Below, piece after piece: positions 7,102-15,872 of a stretch of DNA of 36,052 nucleotides. The notes below the pieces were generated by a model that worked only from the letters and a program-made list of their open reading frames with translations, ran no database searches and had not been told where the DNA came from. The stretch lies in the NCBI GenBank assembly GCA_964517765.1, contig CAZFEN010000014.1, positions 1 through 36,052 of the forward strand, written 5' to 3'. The position numbers and the translations under genes were made by a program. Source of the DNA: Hydromicrobium sp964517765 (GTDB taxonomy: Bacteria > Actinomycetota > Humimicrobiia > Humimicrobiales > Humimicrobiaceae). Numbering within the stretch: the first letter of the stretch is position 1; each line of letters begins with the position of its first letter.

Positions 7102-8070
7102 ATGCCTGCATTACCTGACAAAGTAATGATAGATATGCTCAAAAAACTGGTAGAGATCAGGAAATTTGAGGAGAAAGCCATCGAGCTTTACAAAATCGGG
7201 AAGATCCGCGGATATCTGCATCCCTGCATCGGCCAGGAGGCCATCCCTGTCGGAGCATGTCAGGCAATCGGGAGAAAGGATTATATTATTTCCAACCACA
7301 GAGGTCATGGCCACTGCATAGCCAGGGGAGCGGATATAAAAAAAATGATGGCCGAACTTTTTGGAAAATCGGACGGTTACTGCGGGGGCAGAGGCGGTTC
7401 GATGCATATTGCCGATATGGATCTTGGAATACTGGGAGAAAATGGAATTGTCGGAGGGGGCATCCCTATATCGGTTGGAGCAGGACTGTCATGCAGGATG
7501 GAGGAAAAAGGAAATGTGGTATTATGTTTTTTTGGTGACGGAGCGGCGAATAATGGAGTGTTTCATGAATCCCTGAATATGTCGGCAATATTAAAACTGC
7601 CTGTAGTGTATATCTGTGAGAATAATATGTATGCCATTTCTATGTGTTCAAAGGATTCAGTGGCCTGCGGAGACATAGGGAAGAGAAGCTGCGCTTATAA
7701 TATCCCGGGGTATATCATTGATGGCAGCGATCCGCTAAAGGTTTACGAATCTGTCGGAAGAGCAGTAAAACATGCCAGAGAAGGAAAGGGACCATCGCTT
7801 ATCGAGGCAAAGACTTACAGGTTTTTCGGCCATCATCCAAATGATCCAGCGCAGTATAGAGAGAAGGAAGAGGTTTTATATTATACCAGCCAAAAAGATC
7901 CGGTAGCTAATTTCAAAAGAAGATTACTTAAAGAAAAAGTAATTACTGCGGAAGAAATAGATAAGATTGAAAAAAGGGCGGATGAAAAAATAAAAGATGC
8001 GGTTATTTTTGCTTCAGAGAGCCAGGAGCCCGATCTTATAAAATTCCTGAAAGAAAATAAGCCGGATTAG
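7102..8070 (+). CDS. pdhA: 2-oxoacid/acetoin dehydrogenase E1 alpha subunit
   Basis: A 322-aa thiamine-diphosphate-dependent E1 alpha. The ThDP/Mg motif begins at GDGAANNG (145-152) and ends at the ENN of residues 173-175. The NHRGHGH (65-71) and GGRGGSMH (95-102) active-site segments are intact. It decarboxylates a 2-oxoacid, probably pyruvate or acetoin, together with the E1 beta encoded 52 bp downstream. It has a strong AAGGAG site. No E2 (lipoyl acyltransferase) or E3 gene follows, so substrate and electron acceptor cannot be fixed from context. Acetoin dehydrogenase E1 is a real alternative. Confidence 0.9.
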   Translation: MPALPDKVMIDMLKKLVEIRKFEEKAIELYKIGKIRGYLHPCIGQEAIPVGACQAIGRKDYIISNHRGHGHCIARGADIKKMMAELFGKSDGYCGGRGGSMHIADMDLGILGENGIVGGGIPISVGAGLSCRMEEKGNVVLCFFGDGAANNGVFHESLNMSAILKLPVVYICENNMYAISMCSKDSVACGDIGKRSCAYNIPGYIIDGSDPLKVYESVGRAVKHAREGKGPSLIEAKTYRFFGHHPNDPAQYREKEEVLYYTSQKDPVANFKRRLLKEKVITAEEIDKIEKRADEKIKDAVIFASESQEPDLIKFLKENKPD

Positions 8071-8122
8071 TATCGGAGAAGATTTTAAGGAAAATTTAAC
8101 TTTACAGCTGAAGGAAGAGTCG

Positions 8123-9100
8123 ATGAGAGAAATCGAATACAGGGAAGCCATAAGGGAAGCAATCACAGAAGAGATGGACAGAGACAGGAAGGTATTTTTA
8201 ATTGGCGAGGACATCGGTGTCTACGGAGGTGCCTTCAAAGTGTATAAAGGTCTTCTGGATAAATATGGTCCCGGAAGAGTTATTAACACTCCTATTTCAG
8301 AAACTGCTATAATCGGTGCCGCAATCGGTGCGGCTCTTACCGGATACCGGCCCATAGCGGAAATAATGTTTATTGACTTTGCCGCATTGGCCATGGATCA
8401 GATTGCAAACCAGGCTGCAAAAATTCATTTTATGAGTGGAGGCAGTATCGATGTCCCGCTTGTGATAAGAACCCAGGGAGGTGTCGGAAAAGGGCTGTCG
8501 GCTCAGCATTCCCAGAGCCTGGAGAGCTGGTTCTATCACATTCCTGGGCTTAAAGTAGCAATACCCTCCACGGCTTATGATGCAAAGGGGCTCTTAAAAA
8601 CTGCAGTGAGGGATAACAGTCCGGTAATTTTTATAGAACATAAAATGATTTATCCTGTTAAAGGTCCTGTGCCGGAGAAACAATATATCATTCCATTCGG
8701 AAAAGCCGATATTAAAAGAAAAGGCAGGGACATTACAATACTTGCCTATGCGAATATGATCCTTAAGTCACTTGAAGCTGCAGAAGAGATGGAAAGGGAG
8801 GGAGTTGATTGTGAGATAATAGATCCGAGAACACTTGTACCTCTGGATATAGATGCCATAGTAGATTCAGTAAAGAAAACCGGCAGACTGGTAATAGTAA
8901 GCGAAGCGTGTAGAAGAGGTTCGGTTGCTTCCGACATCAGTGCCAGAGTGACCGAAAAAGCATTTGAATATCTTAAGGCACCTGTAAAAATAGTGGCGGG
9001 ACTTGACACTCCAATCGCATACAATTTTGCTCTGGAACAGGCTTCTATCCCGCAAAAAGCCGATATTCTGGAAGCAGTAAAAACTATTATAAAAAAATAG
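8123..9100 (+). CDS. pdhB: 2-oxoacid/acetoin dehydrogenase E1 beta subunit
   Basis: A 325-aa transketolase-like E1 beta. Family hallmarks are present: an early GEDIGVYGGAFKV segment, the PISE motif (about 53-56), a GGxGxGxSAQHSQSLE active-site region, and the C-terminal transketolase domain with a VSEACRRGSVASDI segment. It pairs with the preceding E1 alpha. GGAAGAG gives a good ribosome binding site. It is followed by surE rather than by E2/E3 genes. Codon use and composition match its neighbour, so the pair has moved or been inherited as a unit. Confidence 0.9.
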   Translation: MREIEYREAIREAITEEMDRDRKVFLIGEDIGVYGGAFKVYKGLLDKYGPGRVINTPISETAIIGAAIGAALTGYRPIAEIMFIDFAALAMDQIANQAAKIHFMSGGSIDVPLVIRTQGGVGKGLSAQHSQSLESWFYHIPGLKVAIPSTAYDAKGLLKTAVRDNSPVIFIEHKMIYPVKGPVPEKQYIIPFGKADIKRKGRDITILAYANMILKSLEAAEEMEREGVDCEIIDPRTLVPLDIDAIVDSVKKTGRLVIVSEACRRGSVASDISARVTEKAFEYLKAPVKIVAGLDTPIAYNFALEQASIPQKADILEAVKTIIKK

Positions 9101-9164
9101 AAAATACTCTGTTTTGGTATATAATTATTGATAAATTTAGGAACTTTTTTATGGTGTATCTAAT

Positions 9165-9941
9165 ATGGGCAAGAAAATAATTCTACTTACCAATGATGAC
9201 GGAATAGACTCCGAAGGGCTTTATACTCTTTATAAAGCACTGGTGGAGGATAAAAATTATGACATAAGAATCGTGGCGCCGGATAAAGAAAGAAGTGCTG
9301 TTGGGCATGCCATTACCGTATTCCACCCAATTTCCGTAAGAAAAGAATACAGGAAAGGAAAATTCTTCGGATATGCAGTTGACGGGACCCCGGCTGATTG
9401 CGTAAAAATAGCAATCAAGTCAATTTTGGATAATCTTCCTGATTTACTTATATCCGGTATTAACAGGGGAGCAAACCTGGGAGAGAATATAATCTACTCC
9501 GGGACGGTTTCGGCTGCGACCGAGGGGACGACCTACAATATAGCATCGATAGCAGTTTCGATAGACAATCTGGTCGATCCCGATTATAGTTATGCAGCTG
9601 GTTTTACGAAAAAAATTGCGGATCGGGTAATAAAGAACGGTGGACTTCCCGCAGGGACAATTCTTAATATCAATATACCCGATGTAAGTAAAAAAGAAAT
9701 AAAGGGTGTAAAAATAACCAGACAGAGCGATGCCAAATTTAAGGATAATTTTATAAAGAGGGTCGATCCAAGGGGAAGGGATTACTACTGGATGGATGGC
9801 GAATTCATAGGAAATGCAAAAGATATAAGTTACGATTACGGTGCGGTAAAAAACAATTATATATCAATTACTCCTATTCATTATGATATGACCAACCATA
9901 AGATTCTGGATTATCTTGAAAAATGGAATGTAAAAAAATAA
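9165..9941 (+). CDS. surE: 5'/3'-nucleotidase SurE
   Basis: A 258-aa SurE of normal length. The metal site motif TNDDG (9-13, acidic pair D11/D12) is intact, as is the SGINRGANLGENIIYSGTV segment that supplies the conserved Asn/Ser ligands. It dephosphorylates nucleoside monophosphates, with roles in stationary-phase survival and nucleotide balance. The ATG at 9165 has only a weak, distant AGGA. A 9-codon ATG ORF (9151-9180) overlaps the start out of frame. It follows the E1 genes by 64 bp and precedes another nucleic-acid-processing gene. Confidence 0.94.
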   Translation: MGKKIILLTNDDGIDSEGLYTLYKALVEDKNYDIRIVAPDKERSAVGHAITVFHPISVRKEYRKGKFFGYAVDGTPADCVKIAIKSILDNLPDLLISGINRGANLGENIIYSGTVSAATEGTTYNIASIAVSIDNLVDPDYSYAAGFTKKIADRVIKNGGLPAGTILNINIPDVSKKEIKGVKITRQSDAKFKDNFIKRVDPRGRDYYWMDGEFIGNAKDISYDYGAVKNNYISITPIHYDMTNHKILDYLEKWNVKK

Positions 9942-9998
9942 TAATCTGTTAAGCGGCGGATAACCGGCGGATTATAATAGAGCTAAAATGTAAAGTTA

Positions 9999-11066
9999 AT
10001 GGAAATCAGCAAGAAACAATTTATATCGGATCTTGAAGTCGGGGGAAAAGCTGACACTATGTTTATTGTTGCAAATAAACAGATACGTAAAAAGAAAGAT
10101 GGCAAAGCTTACTGTGCGGTCACCCTTCAGGACAGAGCAGGAAGTATCGAGGGTGTATTATGGACAGAAGTTTATTGCAATACTAAAGATTTTGCCGAAG
10201 GAGATTTTGTCCTGGTCCACGGAGATATAAAAGAATATAAGGGGTGCAAGCAACTTGTTATTGATTCCATAAAAAAGATTGAAAGTAAAGAAAATATAAA
10301 TTATTCGGATTACTTAAAGACTTCAGGAAAAAACATCGGTGAAATGTTTGGACACATCAAAAAATATATTGCCGGGATCAAAGATCCCCATCTGAAGAAA
10401 CTGCTTGATTTATTTTTTGAAGATAAAAAATTCGAAAATGATTTTAAGAACTCGGCCGCCGCAGTCCGGTATCACCATGCCTTTAAAGGAGGACTGCTGG
10501 AGCATACACTGGCGGTTACAGAAATTTGTGATGCTATATACAGGATTTATCGCAATCTGAATTATGATCTATTGATAAGCGGAGCGATCCTTCATGATAT
10601 CGGCAAAATAAGGGAATACAGGACAAAGGTAACCACAGAGGTGACCGATGAAGGAAGACTGCTGGGTCATATAACAATCGGATATGGCTGGATTCTTGAA
10701 AAGATAAAAGAGATAAATGATTTCCCGGCAGATTTGAGCGACAGACTTCTTCATATTATACTGAGCCATCATGGGCAAAAGGAGTTTGGTTCGCCAAAGA
10801 GACCCAAGATACCGGAAGCTTTTATAATCCATCATGTGGATTATATGGACGCGGATATTGGCGGATATAATATCATAATGGAAGAAAACAAGAGTGGAAA
10901 CAGCTGGTCGGATTATCTTAAAAACTTCGATGGATCGGTTTTTTTGAAAAAACTCGATAAGTCCGGTGATAAAAAGAGTAATGAAATCGAATCAATCAGG
11001 GATGATGGGCCGGATAATGATGATTCAGAGACTTCCAGGGAAAAAGAACAGGAAGAATTATTTTAA
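9999..11066 (+). CDS. OB-fold/HD-domain 3'-5' exoribonuclease, YhaM-like
   Basis: A 355-aa protein. Residues 8-95 form an OB-fold nucleic-acid-binding domain with the VTLQDRAGSIEGVLW pattern. Residues about 155-300 form an HD domain with H169, the pair H199-D200 in LHDIGK, and an SHHG motif. This order is that of YhaM/CBF1-type 3'-5' exoribonucleases. The C-terminus (about 320-355) is acidic and probably disordered. The start ATG at 9999 has no strong Shine-Dalgarno. It nearly abuts the downstream peptidase gene (stop 11066, ATG 11068), so the two are probably co-transcribed. RNA substrate and processivity are unknown. Confidence 0.85.
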   Translation: MEISKKQFISDLEVGGKADTMFIVANKQIRKKKDGKAYCAVTLQDRAGSIEGVLWTEVYCNTKDFAEGDFVLVHGDIKEYKGCKQLVIDSIKKIESKENINYSDYLKTSGKNIGEMFGHIKKYIAGIKDPHLKKLLDLFFEDKKFENDFKNSAAAVRYHHAFKGGLLEHTLAVTEICDAIYRIYRNLNYDLLISGAILHDIGKIREYRTKVTTEVTDEGRLLGHITIGYGWILEKIKEINDFPADLSDRLLHIILSHHGQKEFGSPKRPKIPEAFIIHHVDYMDADIGGYNIIMEENKSGNSWSDYLKNFDGSVFLKKLDKSGDKKSNEIESIRDDGPDNDDSETSREKEQEELF

Positions 11067-11067
11067 T

Positions 11068-12573
11068 ATGGATTTAATAAAGTACAGAGAAGATGCGGAA
11101 TCATTCCTGTATAAAATAGAAAAAGAGTATTATCTGCATTTTTCGGGACAGAAAGATAATTTTAATATAAGTGATATTTATGCACAATATGAATACCTGT
11201 TTATCAGAGAAAATATCGATTATATTAAAAACATAAAGGATGAAAGTTTCGGTGAAGAGAAGAAGAAAGCAACATACCTGCTGAGATTCTGTACCGAAGG
11301 TTATATCGAAAGGCAGGTTAAAGATTTAATAGACAGAAATGCAGAAAATGAGGCGCGGGCAAATATTGTCATAGAAGGTAAAAAGATACCTTTCAGATAT
11401 TCCGAGATCTTGCTTGCAAATGAGTCCGATAAGGCCAAAAGAGATGAAATCGAAGATAAGAGAAACAGGGTAATCTCAGAGTCTCTTAATGATGATCTTT
11501 ATGAATACTGGGTCAGTCTTTATAAACAGGTCGAAGATCTGGGATTTTTGAACTATAGCGAACTTTTTTCATATTTAAAAGAAGAGAACTTTTTCGATTT
11601 ACAGGTCGGAATGGAAAAGCTCTTAAACGAGACCCAGGATTTATATGAAAAGCATTTCACGAGTCTATTGAAAAATGAACTTAATATATCGCTTACCGGT
11701 TCCCGTAAAAGTGATTTTGTATTTATAAAAAGAGCAAAAAAATACGACAGGTTTTTTGATAAAAATAGTCTCATTCCAATTTTCAAGGATACCTTATCTG
11801 GAATGGGAATAGATATCTCTAAATATACTAATATTCATCTGGATGTGGAAGAAAGAGAAAATAAGTCTCCGAGAGCTTTTTGTAGTGTCCCCTGTGTGCC
11901 ATCAGAGATATATCTGGTTGTTATGCCAGGCGGAGGGCAGGATGATTATGAAGCTCTGCTTCACGAAGGAGGGCACTCGCTGCATTTTGGCAATACCGAT
12001 CCGAAACTTGATTTTGAATACAAACATCTGGGTGATAATGCAGTTACCGAAGGATTTGCATTCTGCATGGAACTGTTAATGCAGAACCGGGATTGGCTGA
12101 TTGATTTTTTAAAAATGCCGGGTGAAGCAGCAGAAGAATTCGTATATTTCTCAAATCTCGTGAAACTCTGGTTTTGCAGAAGATATGCGGGTAAACTGAG
12201 ATATGAATTGATTCTTCATGACGGTAAATCATTGAATGGTAAAGATTTAATTTATAAAGAAATCCTGTCCGGAGTAAATTTGATGGCATATCCGGCAGAA
12301 AACTATCTAAGGGATGTCGATAACGGTTTTTATTGTACTAATTATATAAGAGCGTGGATATTTCAATCCCAGCTCAAAGAATATATACACGAGAAATTCG
12401 GTCATGGTTGGTATAAAAATAAAAAAGCAGGTCTTTTTCTCAAGGAACTGTGGAATTACGGGCAAAAATATTCAGCGGATGAAATTTTATCCCAGTTGGG
12501 TTTTAAAAAAATGGATATTGATTATCTTATAAACTCGCTTATAGATGGAATCAAAGTTTTTAAGAATATATAA
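11068..12573 (+). CDS. M3-family zinc metallopeptidase (oligoendopeptidase-like)
   Basis: A 501-aa protein with the gluzincin motif H299-E300-G-G-H303. The third zinc ligand, E328, lies 25 residues on in VTEGFAF, which is the M3 pattern. There is no signal peptide, so it is a cytoplasmic peptidase acting on short peptides. It is shorter than typical PepF (about 600 aa), missing part of the N-terminal helical region. I placed the start at ATG 11068, right after the previous stop, with GGAAGAA upstream. The open frame that runs further 5' overlaps the OB-HD gene. Exact substrate range is unknown. Confidence 0.85.
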   Translation: MDLIKYREDAESFLYKIEKEYYLHFSGQKDNFNISDIYAQYEYLFIRENIDYIKNIKDESFGEEKKKATYLLRFCTEGYIERQVKDLIDRNAENEARANIVIEGKKIPFRYSEILLANESDKAKRDEIEDKRNRVISESLNDDLYEYWVSLYKQVEDLGFLNYSELFSYLKEENFFDLQVGMEKLLNETQDLYEKHFTSLLKNELNISLTGSRKSDFVFIKRAKKYDRFFDKNSLIPIFKDTLSGMGIDISKYTNIHLDVEERENKSPRAFCSVPCVPSEIYLVVMPGGGQDDYEALLHEGGHSLHFGNTDPKLDFEYKHLGDNAVTEGFAFCMELLMQNRDWLIDFLKMPGEAAEEFVYFSNLVKLWFCRRYAGKLRYELILHDGKSLNGKDLIYKEILSGVNLMAYPAENYLRDVDNGFYCTNYIRAWIFQSQLKEYIHEKFGHGWYKNKKAGLFLKELWNYGQKYSADEILSQLGFKKMDIDYLINSLIDGIKVFKNI

Positions 12574-12640
12574 TTTTATTATATATTTTTATATTATAGA
12601 ATATTTTGTAATGGATAAATATTTTTAGAAAGGATAATAA

Positions 12641-13162
12641 TTGGATCTAAAAAAGAAAATAAGAAGCATTCCTGATTTCCCAAAAAAAGGTATAGTATTC
12701 AGAGATATTACCACTCTTCTGAATGATGGTGAGGCATTCAGATATTCTGTGGACAGGATGGTCGAACACTGGCAGGGGAAAAAGATAGACGCCGTTCTGG
12801 GTGCAGAAGCAAGAGGTTTTATATATGGCGGTGCAGTTGCTTACGGGCTGGGTGTTGGTTTTGTTCCGGTTAGAAAGCCCGGAAAGCTTCCGTATAAGAC
12901 ACATGAAGCTTCGTATGATCTGGAGTATGGTAAAAATATCCTGCAAATACATATAGACGCTTTTAAAAAAGGTGATAGGATTCTGATAGTAGATGATCTG
13001 GTTGCAACCGGCGGTACGGCGAAAGCCAAAGCGGAGTTAGTTGAAAATATGGGTGGAAAAATCGTGGGATTCTGTTTTTTAATAGAATTGGAATTTCTAA
13101 ATCCAAGGAAGATTCTAAAGGATTATAATGTATTTTCACTGATTAAATATGATTCTGAGTAA
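12641..13162 (+). CDS. apt: adenine phosphoribosyltransferase
   Basis: A 173-aa protein of normal Apt length. It opens with IRSIPDFPKKGIVFRDIT, a very typical Apt N-terminus, and carries the PRPP-binding loop IVDDLVATGGTAKA (about 110-123). It converts adenine plus PRPP to AMP in purine salvage. The start is a TTG at 12641, chosen because AGAAAGGA lies 7 nt upstream and no ATG precedes the conserved region. In many bacteria apt neighbours recJ/relA; here its neighbours are a peptidase and a DUF1844 gene. Confidence 0.96.
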   Translation: MDLKKKIRSIPDFPKKGIVFRDITTLLNDGEAFRYSVDRMVEHWQGKKIDAVLGAEARGFIYGGAVAYGLGVGFVPVRKPGKLPYKTHEASYDLEYGKNILQIHIDAFKKGDRILIVDDLVATGGTAKAKAELVENMGGKIVGFCFLIELEFLNPRKILKDYNVFSLIKYDSE

Positions 13163-13189
13163 AAACTAAAACAAAGGAAGGGATCGAAT

Positions 13190-13597
13190 ATGGTAAAAGA
13201 AGATAAAAAGAAAAAGAAAAAAATTATAAAGGGAGACGGAGAAGATAAAGAGTTAAAAGATAAATTTGTAAAGGAAAGCCTGGGAGGGAAGGAAGAAGAG
13301 ACCAAAGAGAGCGAAGAAGAAATGATAAAAAAGCTCCAGGAAGAAATCGATAAATTGACAACCAGAGATATCATAACACAAATGATGATGTCGCTTTCAA
13401 GTCTTGCTTATAAGAAAATGGGACTTCCTGTCGGAGTAAATGATAAATATAAAGATAAACAACAGGCCAAACTTGCAATAGATGGTTTCGATGCACTGCT
13501 TAAAGTCTTGATGGATGAAATAAGTGCCGGGGAGAGGGAAAATTTGAAATCGTCTCTATCTAACCTGCAGATAAATTTTGTCAAGGCATTTTCTTGA
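13190..13597 (+). CDS. DUF1844 domain protein
   Basis: A 135-aa protein. The first 60 residues are extremely Lys/Glu-rich and probably disordered or coiled. Residues about 62-135 match the DUF1844 pattern: RDIITQMMMSLSSLAYKKMG, then KDKQQAKLAIDGFDALLKVL, ending in a helix. Function is unknown for the family. A good GGAAGGG ribosome binding site precedes the ATG. It follows apt by 27 bp and converges on the LOG-like gene. No clear intrinsic terminator lies between them. Confidence 0.85.
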   Translation: MVKEDKKKKKKIIKGDGEDKELKDKFVKESLGGKEEETKESEEEMIKKLQEEIDKLTTRDIITQMMMSLSSLAYKKMGLPVGVNDKYKDKQQAKLAIDGFDALLKVLMDEISAGERENLKSSLSNLQINFVKAFS

Positions 13598-13654
13598 TTG
13601 TTGAATCTATGCCGGGTTCCCGTGTGAGTATCTGCTTATATTATTTATCGGTTA

Positions 13655-14176
13655 TCAAACAGTGTGATTTTTGATGTAATCCTTTGCTTCTTTTATAGCT
13701 ATCTTTACTGCCTCTTTTGCAGTTTTTACTCTTATTATAAATGGCGTGTTTTCACTGTAGTATGGTCTGACTTCCCAGGTCTTAAGACCAATTACAGGTT
13801 TATTATATGTGAGTGCATAACCAATCTCGGAAAGGGTGCCGCAGCTACCGTCAATTGCAATCACTGCATGTGCTGAAATTATTATTGGTACATTTCTGGC
13901 ATAGCCCATTCCTGTGGGAATTTTTATATCGACATATTTATTTGCATCATTTTCGTTTGCAGTGGGAAGTATTCCTACCGTAAGGCCGCCTTCCTCTCTT
14001 GCTCCTTTACAGGAAGCTTCCATTACCCCGGATAAGCCCCCGCAGACAAGTACCGCACCATTTCTGGCTATTTCTTTTCCTACCTCATAAGCGAGATCAT
14101 ACATTTCGTTGTCTACCTGACTGCCCCCTATAACAGATATTTTTATGACCTCTTCTTTTTTCTTTATTTTTTTCAT
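13655..14176 (-). CDS. LOG/TIGR00725-family Rossmann protein
   Basis: A 173-aa SLOG-superfamily protein. It begins with ISVIGGSQ, followed by a CGGLSGVMEASCKGAREEGG segment and a GSCGTLSEIGYAL nucleotide-site motif. This is the TIGR00725 subgroup, where the usual PGGxGTxxE is altered to DGSCGTLSE. Relatives include lysine-decarboxylase-like LOG phosphoribohydrolases that release cytokinin bases, and nucleotide sensors. The exact substrate is unknown. The AAGAG upstream abuts the ATG, so the start is uncertain by a few residues. It is transcribed alone on the minus strand. Confidence 0.8.
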   Translation of the reverse strand: MKKIKKKEEVIKISVIGGSQVDNEMYDLAYEVGKEIARNGAVLVCGGLSGVMEASCKGAREEGGLTVGILPTANENDANKYVDIKIPTGMGYARNVPIIISAHAVIAIDGSCGTLSEIGYALTYNKPVIGLKTWEVRPYYSENTPFIIRVKTAKEAVKIAIKEAKDYIKNHTV

Positions 14177-14289
14177 CTCTTATTATTTTAAAGTGTAACG
14201 GGTAAAAAATCACTAACTTTATAAAAGAGGTGAAAGAATTTGAATATTTTCAGTCTAATAAAGGATAATATTATGACGCAGGTAGCTAT

Positions 14290-14318
14290 TTGACAATTTG
14301 GTTCTTCATAGATATACT
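14290..14318 (+). promoter_or_regulatory. consensus sigma-70 promoter for RHH gene
   Basis: TTGACA (14290-14295), an exact 17-bp spacer and TATACT (14313-14318). The ATG at 14361 lies about 36 bp from the predicted +1, with an AAGGAG site. ATATAC occurs twice, 8 bp apart (14312 and 14320), overlapping the -10 and possibly acting as operator half-sites. Confidence 0.7.
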
Positions 14319-14360
14319 CATATACGTAAAAATACAATACAATTGTGGCAAGGAGTAAAC

Positions 14361-14597
14361 ATGGTAGAAAGAAAGCAGGATTATTTTAGGGTCCCGATAA
14401 CCATGCCTTCCGGAATGGTTTCATACCTGGAAAATCTTGGTATTGAATGTAAAAAATCCGGGGGCCATAAAATAGCGAACACTATGATTGTCAGAAGCGC
14501 AATAAGGCTTTTAATGGATCTGGATCCGGATATCAAAGGTGTAAAATCAGAAGAAGAGCTCGAAAAAAGAATAAAAAAAGCTGCAAAGAAATATTAA
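14361..14597 (+). CDS. ribbon-helix-helix domain protein
   Basis: A 78-aa protein. It begins with an RVPITMPSGMVSYLENLG segment and then a helix-turn-helix-like MIVRSAIRLLMDLD, consistent with a CopG/Arc-type ribbon-helix-helix fold. The C-terminus is a charged helix. I set the start at ATG 14361, which has AAGGAG 7 nt upstream. The frame is open for 21 more codons 5', but those overlap the consensus promoter. There is no toxin partner beside it. It may control itself or trxB, which starts 268 bp downstream. Confidence 0.75.
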   Translation: MVERKQDYFRVPITMPSGMVSYLENLGIECKKSGGHKIANTMIVRSAIRLLMDLDPDIKGVKSEEELEKRIKKAAKKY

Positions 14598-14692
14598 GGA
14601 CAGAGCGATAAGTCAATAACGCAGCTCATTAAAAAGAAATTTCGTAGATAAGATAAGCGAGTCTTAAGAAGGTTCATCTTTAGAAAATTCTT

Positions 14693-14707
14693 CGGGCATT
14701 TTGCCCG
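14693..14707 (+). terminator. GC hairpin after RHH gene, weak terminator
   Basis: CGGGCA-TTT-TGCCCG forms a 6-bp GC-rich stem in otherwise AT-rich DNA about 95 bp past the RHH stop. Only TTAATG follows, so it lacks a proper U tract and may instead be an attenuator or mRNA-stabilising hairpin. Confidence 0.35.
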
Positions 14708-14865
14708 TTAATGCTCCGCAGTAATAATCTACAATAATAATATTTTTAAAATACAACCAATTACTCATTTATTTTAAATTCTAATTATCTATAATAGTAG
14801 ATATTATATTTTATTGTTTCTTGTATCCATATAAAAAACCTTTAAAATGCAGGAGTTTGGCCGAT

Positions 14866-15834
14866 ATGCAGGAAATAAAAACTGATCTTGTCATTATAGG
14901 TGCAGGTCCGGGCGGACTGAGTGCCGCATTGTATGCAAGAAGAGCCGGAATTGATTTTGAAATAGTAGAAAAAAATATAGCCGGGGGGCAGATAATAAAT
15001 ACTGATTCTATTGAGAATTATCCGGGCTTTAAGGAAAATATAGCCGGTTATGAGCTTGCACAGAATCTGGTGGAGCATTGCAGAAAATTCGATATCAGGG
15101 TATGGGATTATTTTGCCATAGATTCTATCGAGAAGGCCAGTGAAACGGAAAATGGAAAATCATACGGTTTTAAGTGTCAGGGGGATGAGAGACTGATAAG
15201 AGCAAATGCAATAATAATTGCTACTGGAGCAAGTCCGGATAGATTGAATGTCGAAGGAGAAGACGAATTTATTGGCAGGGGTATATCTTTTTGTGGTACC
15301 TGTGATGGAGTTTTATACAGGGATAAAGAAGTTGCCGTGGTAGGAGGCGGAGATACGGCAATCGAGGAAGCAATTTTTCTGTCAAAGTTTGCGAAAAAAG
15401 TATATATAGTCCATAGAAGAAATGAACTTCGGGCGGCACAGATTTTAAAGGACAGGGCATTCAATAATAAAAAGATAGAATTTTTGTGGTGTTGCATGAT
15501 AGAAAAGTTCCTTGGTAAGGGTAAACTGGAAAGGATCTTATTAAGAAATAAAAATGAAGATAAAACATATGAAATGAAAATCGATGGTGTTTTCGAATAT
15601 GTCGGATGGAAACCAAATTCGGAACTGGTAAAGGATCTGGTAAAAATGGATGAGAGAAATTTTATAATAACAAATTTTAAGATGGAAACTTCCATGCCGG
15701 GAATATTTGCAATCGGCGATGTCAGAAATACGCCTCTCAGGCAGGTAATAACAGCAGTCGCAGATGGAGCAATAGCTGCGGTTTATACCGACAGGTTTTT
15801 ATATAGTCTGGAACATCAGGAAAGCCGGATGTAG
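14866..15834 (+). CDS. trxB: thioredoxin-disulfide reductase-like flavoprotein
   Basis: A 322-aa TrxB. It has FAD-binding GAGPGGLSAALYARRAG near the N-terminus and the redox pair C143-G-T-C146. The NADPH-binding VVGGGDTAIEEA is followed by the HRRNELRA segment, whose arginines favour NADPH. A C-terminal GDV segment contacts FAD. CGTC replaces the more usual CATC. I chose ATG 14866, with AGGAG 10 nt upstream, over an upstream TTG. No thioredoxin gene follows. Instead a CwlM-like gene starts 38 bp downstream, as in the actinobacterial trxB-(trxA)-cwlM arrangement. A ferredoxin-dependent variant is not indicated. Confidence 0.9.
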   Translation: MQEIKTDLVIIGAGPGGLSAALYARRAGIDFEIVEKNIAGGQIINTDSIENYPGFKENIAGYELAQNLVEHCRKFDIRVWDYFAIDSIEKASETENGKSYGFKCQGDERLIRANAIIIATGASPDRLNVEGEDEFIGRGISFCGTCDGVLYRDKEVAVVGGGDTAIEEAIFLSKFAKKVYIVHRRNELRAAQILKDRAFNNKKIEFLWCCMIEKFLGKGKLERILLRNKNEDKTYEMKIDGVFEYVGWKPNSELVKDLVKMDERNFIITNFKMETSMPGIFAIGDVRNTPLRQVITAVADGAIAAVYTDRFLYSLEHQESRM

Positions 15835-15872
15835 TTTTTATTTCAGGCTTCATTTTTTTAAGGACGAATAAA

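Noticed and set aside
14598..14865. Riboswitch or T-box in front of trxB
   Set aside because: Only one short GC hairpin is visible, with no T-box sequence or other conserved aptamer motif.
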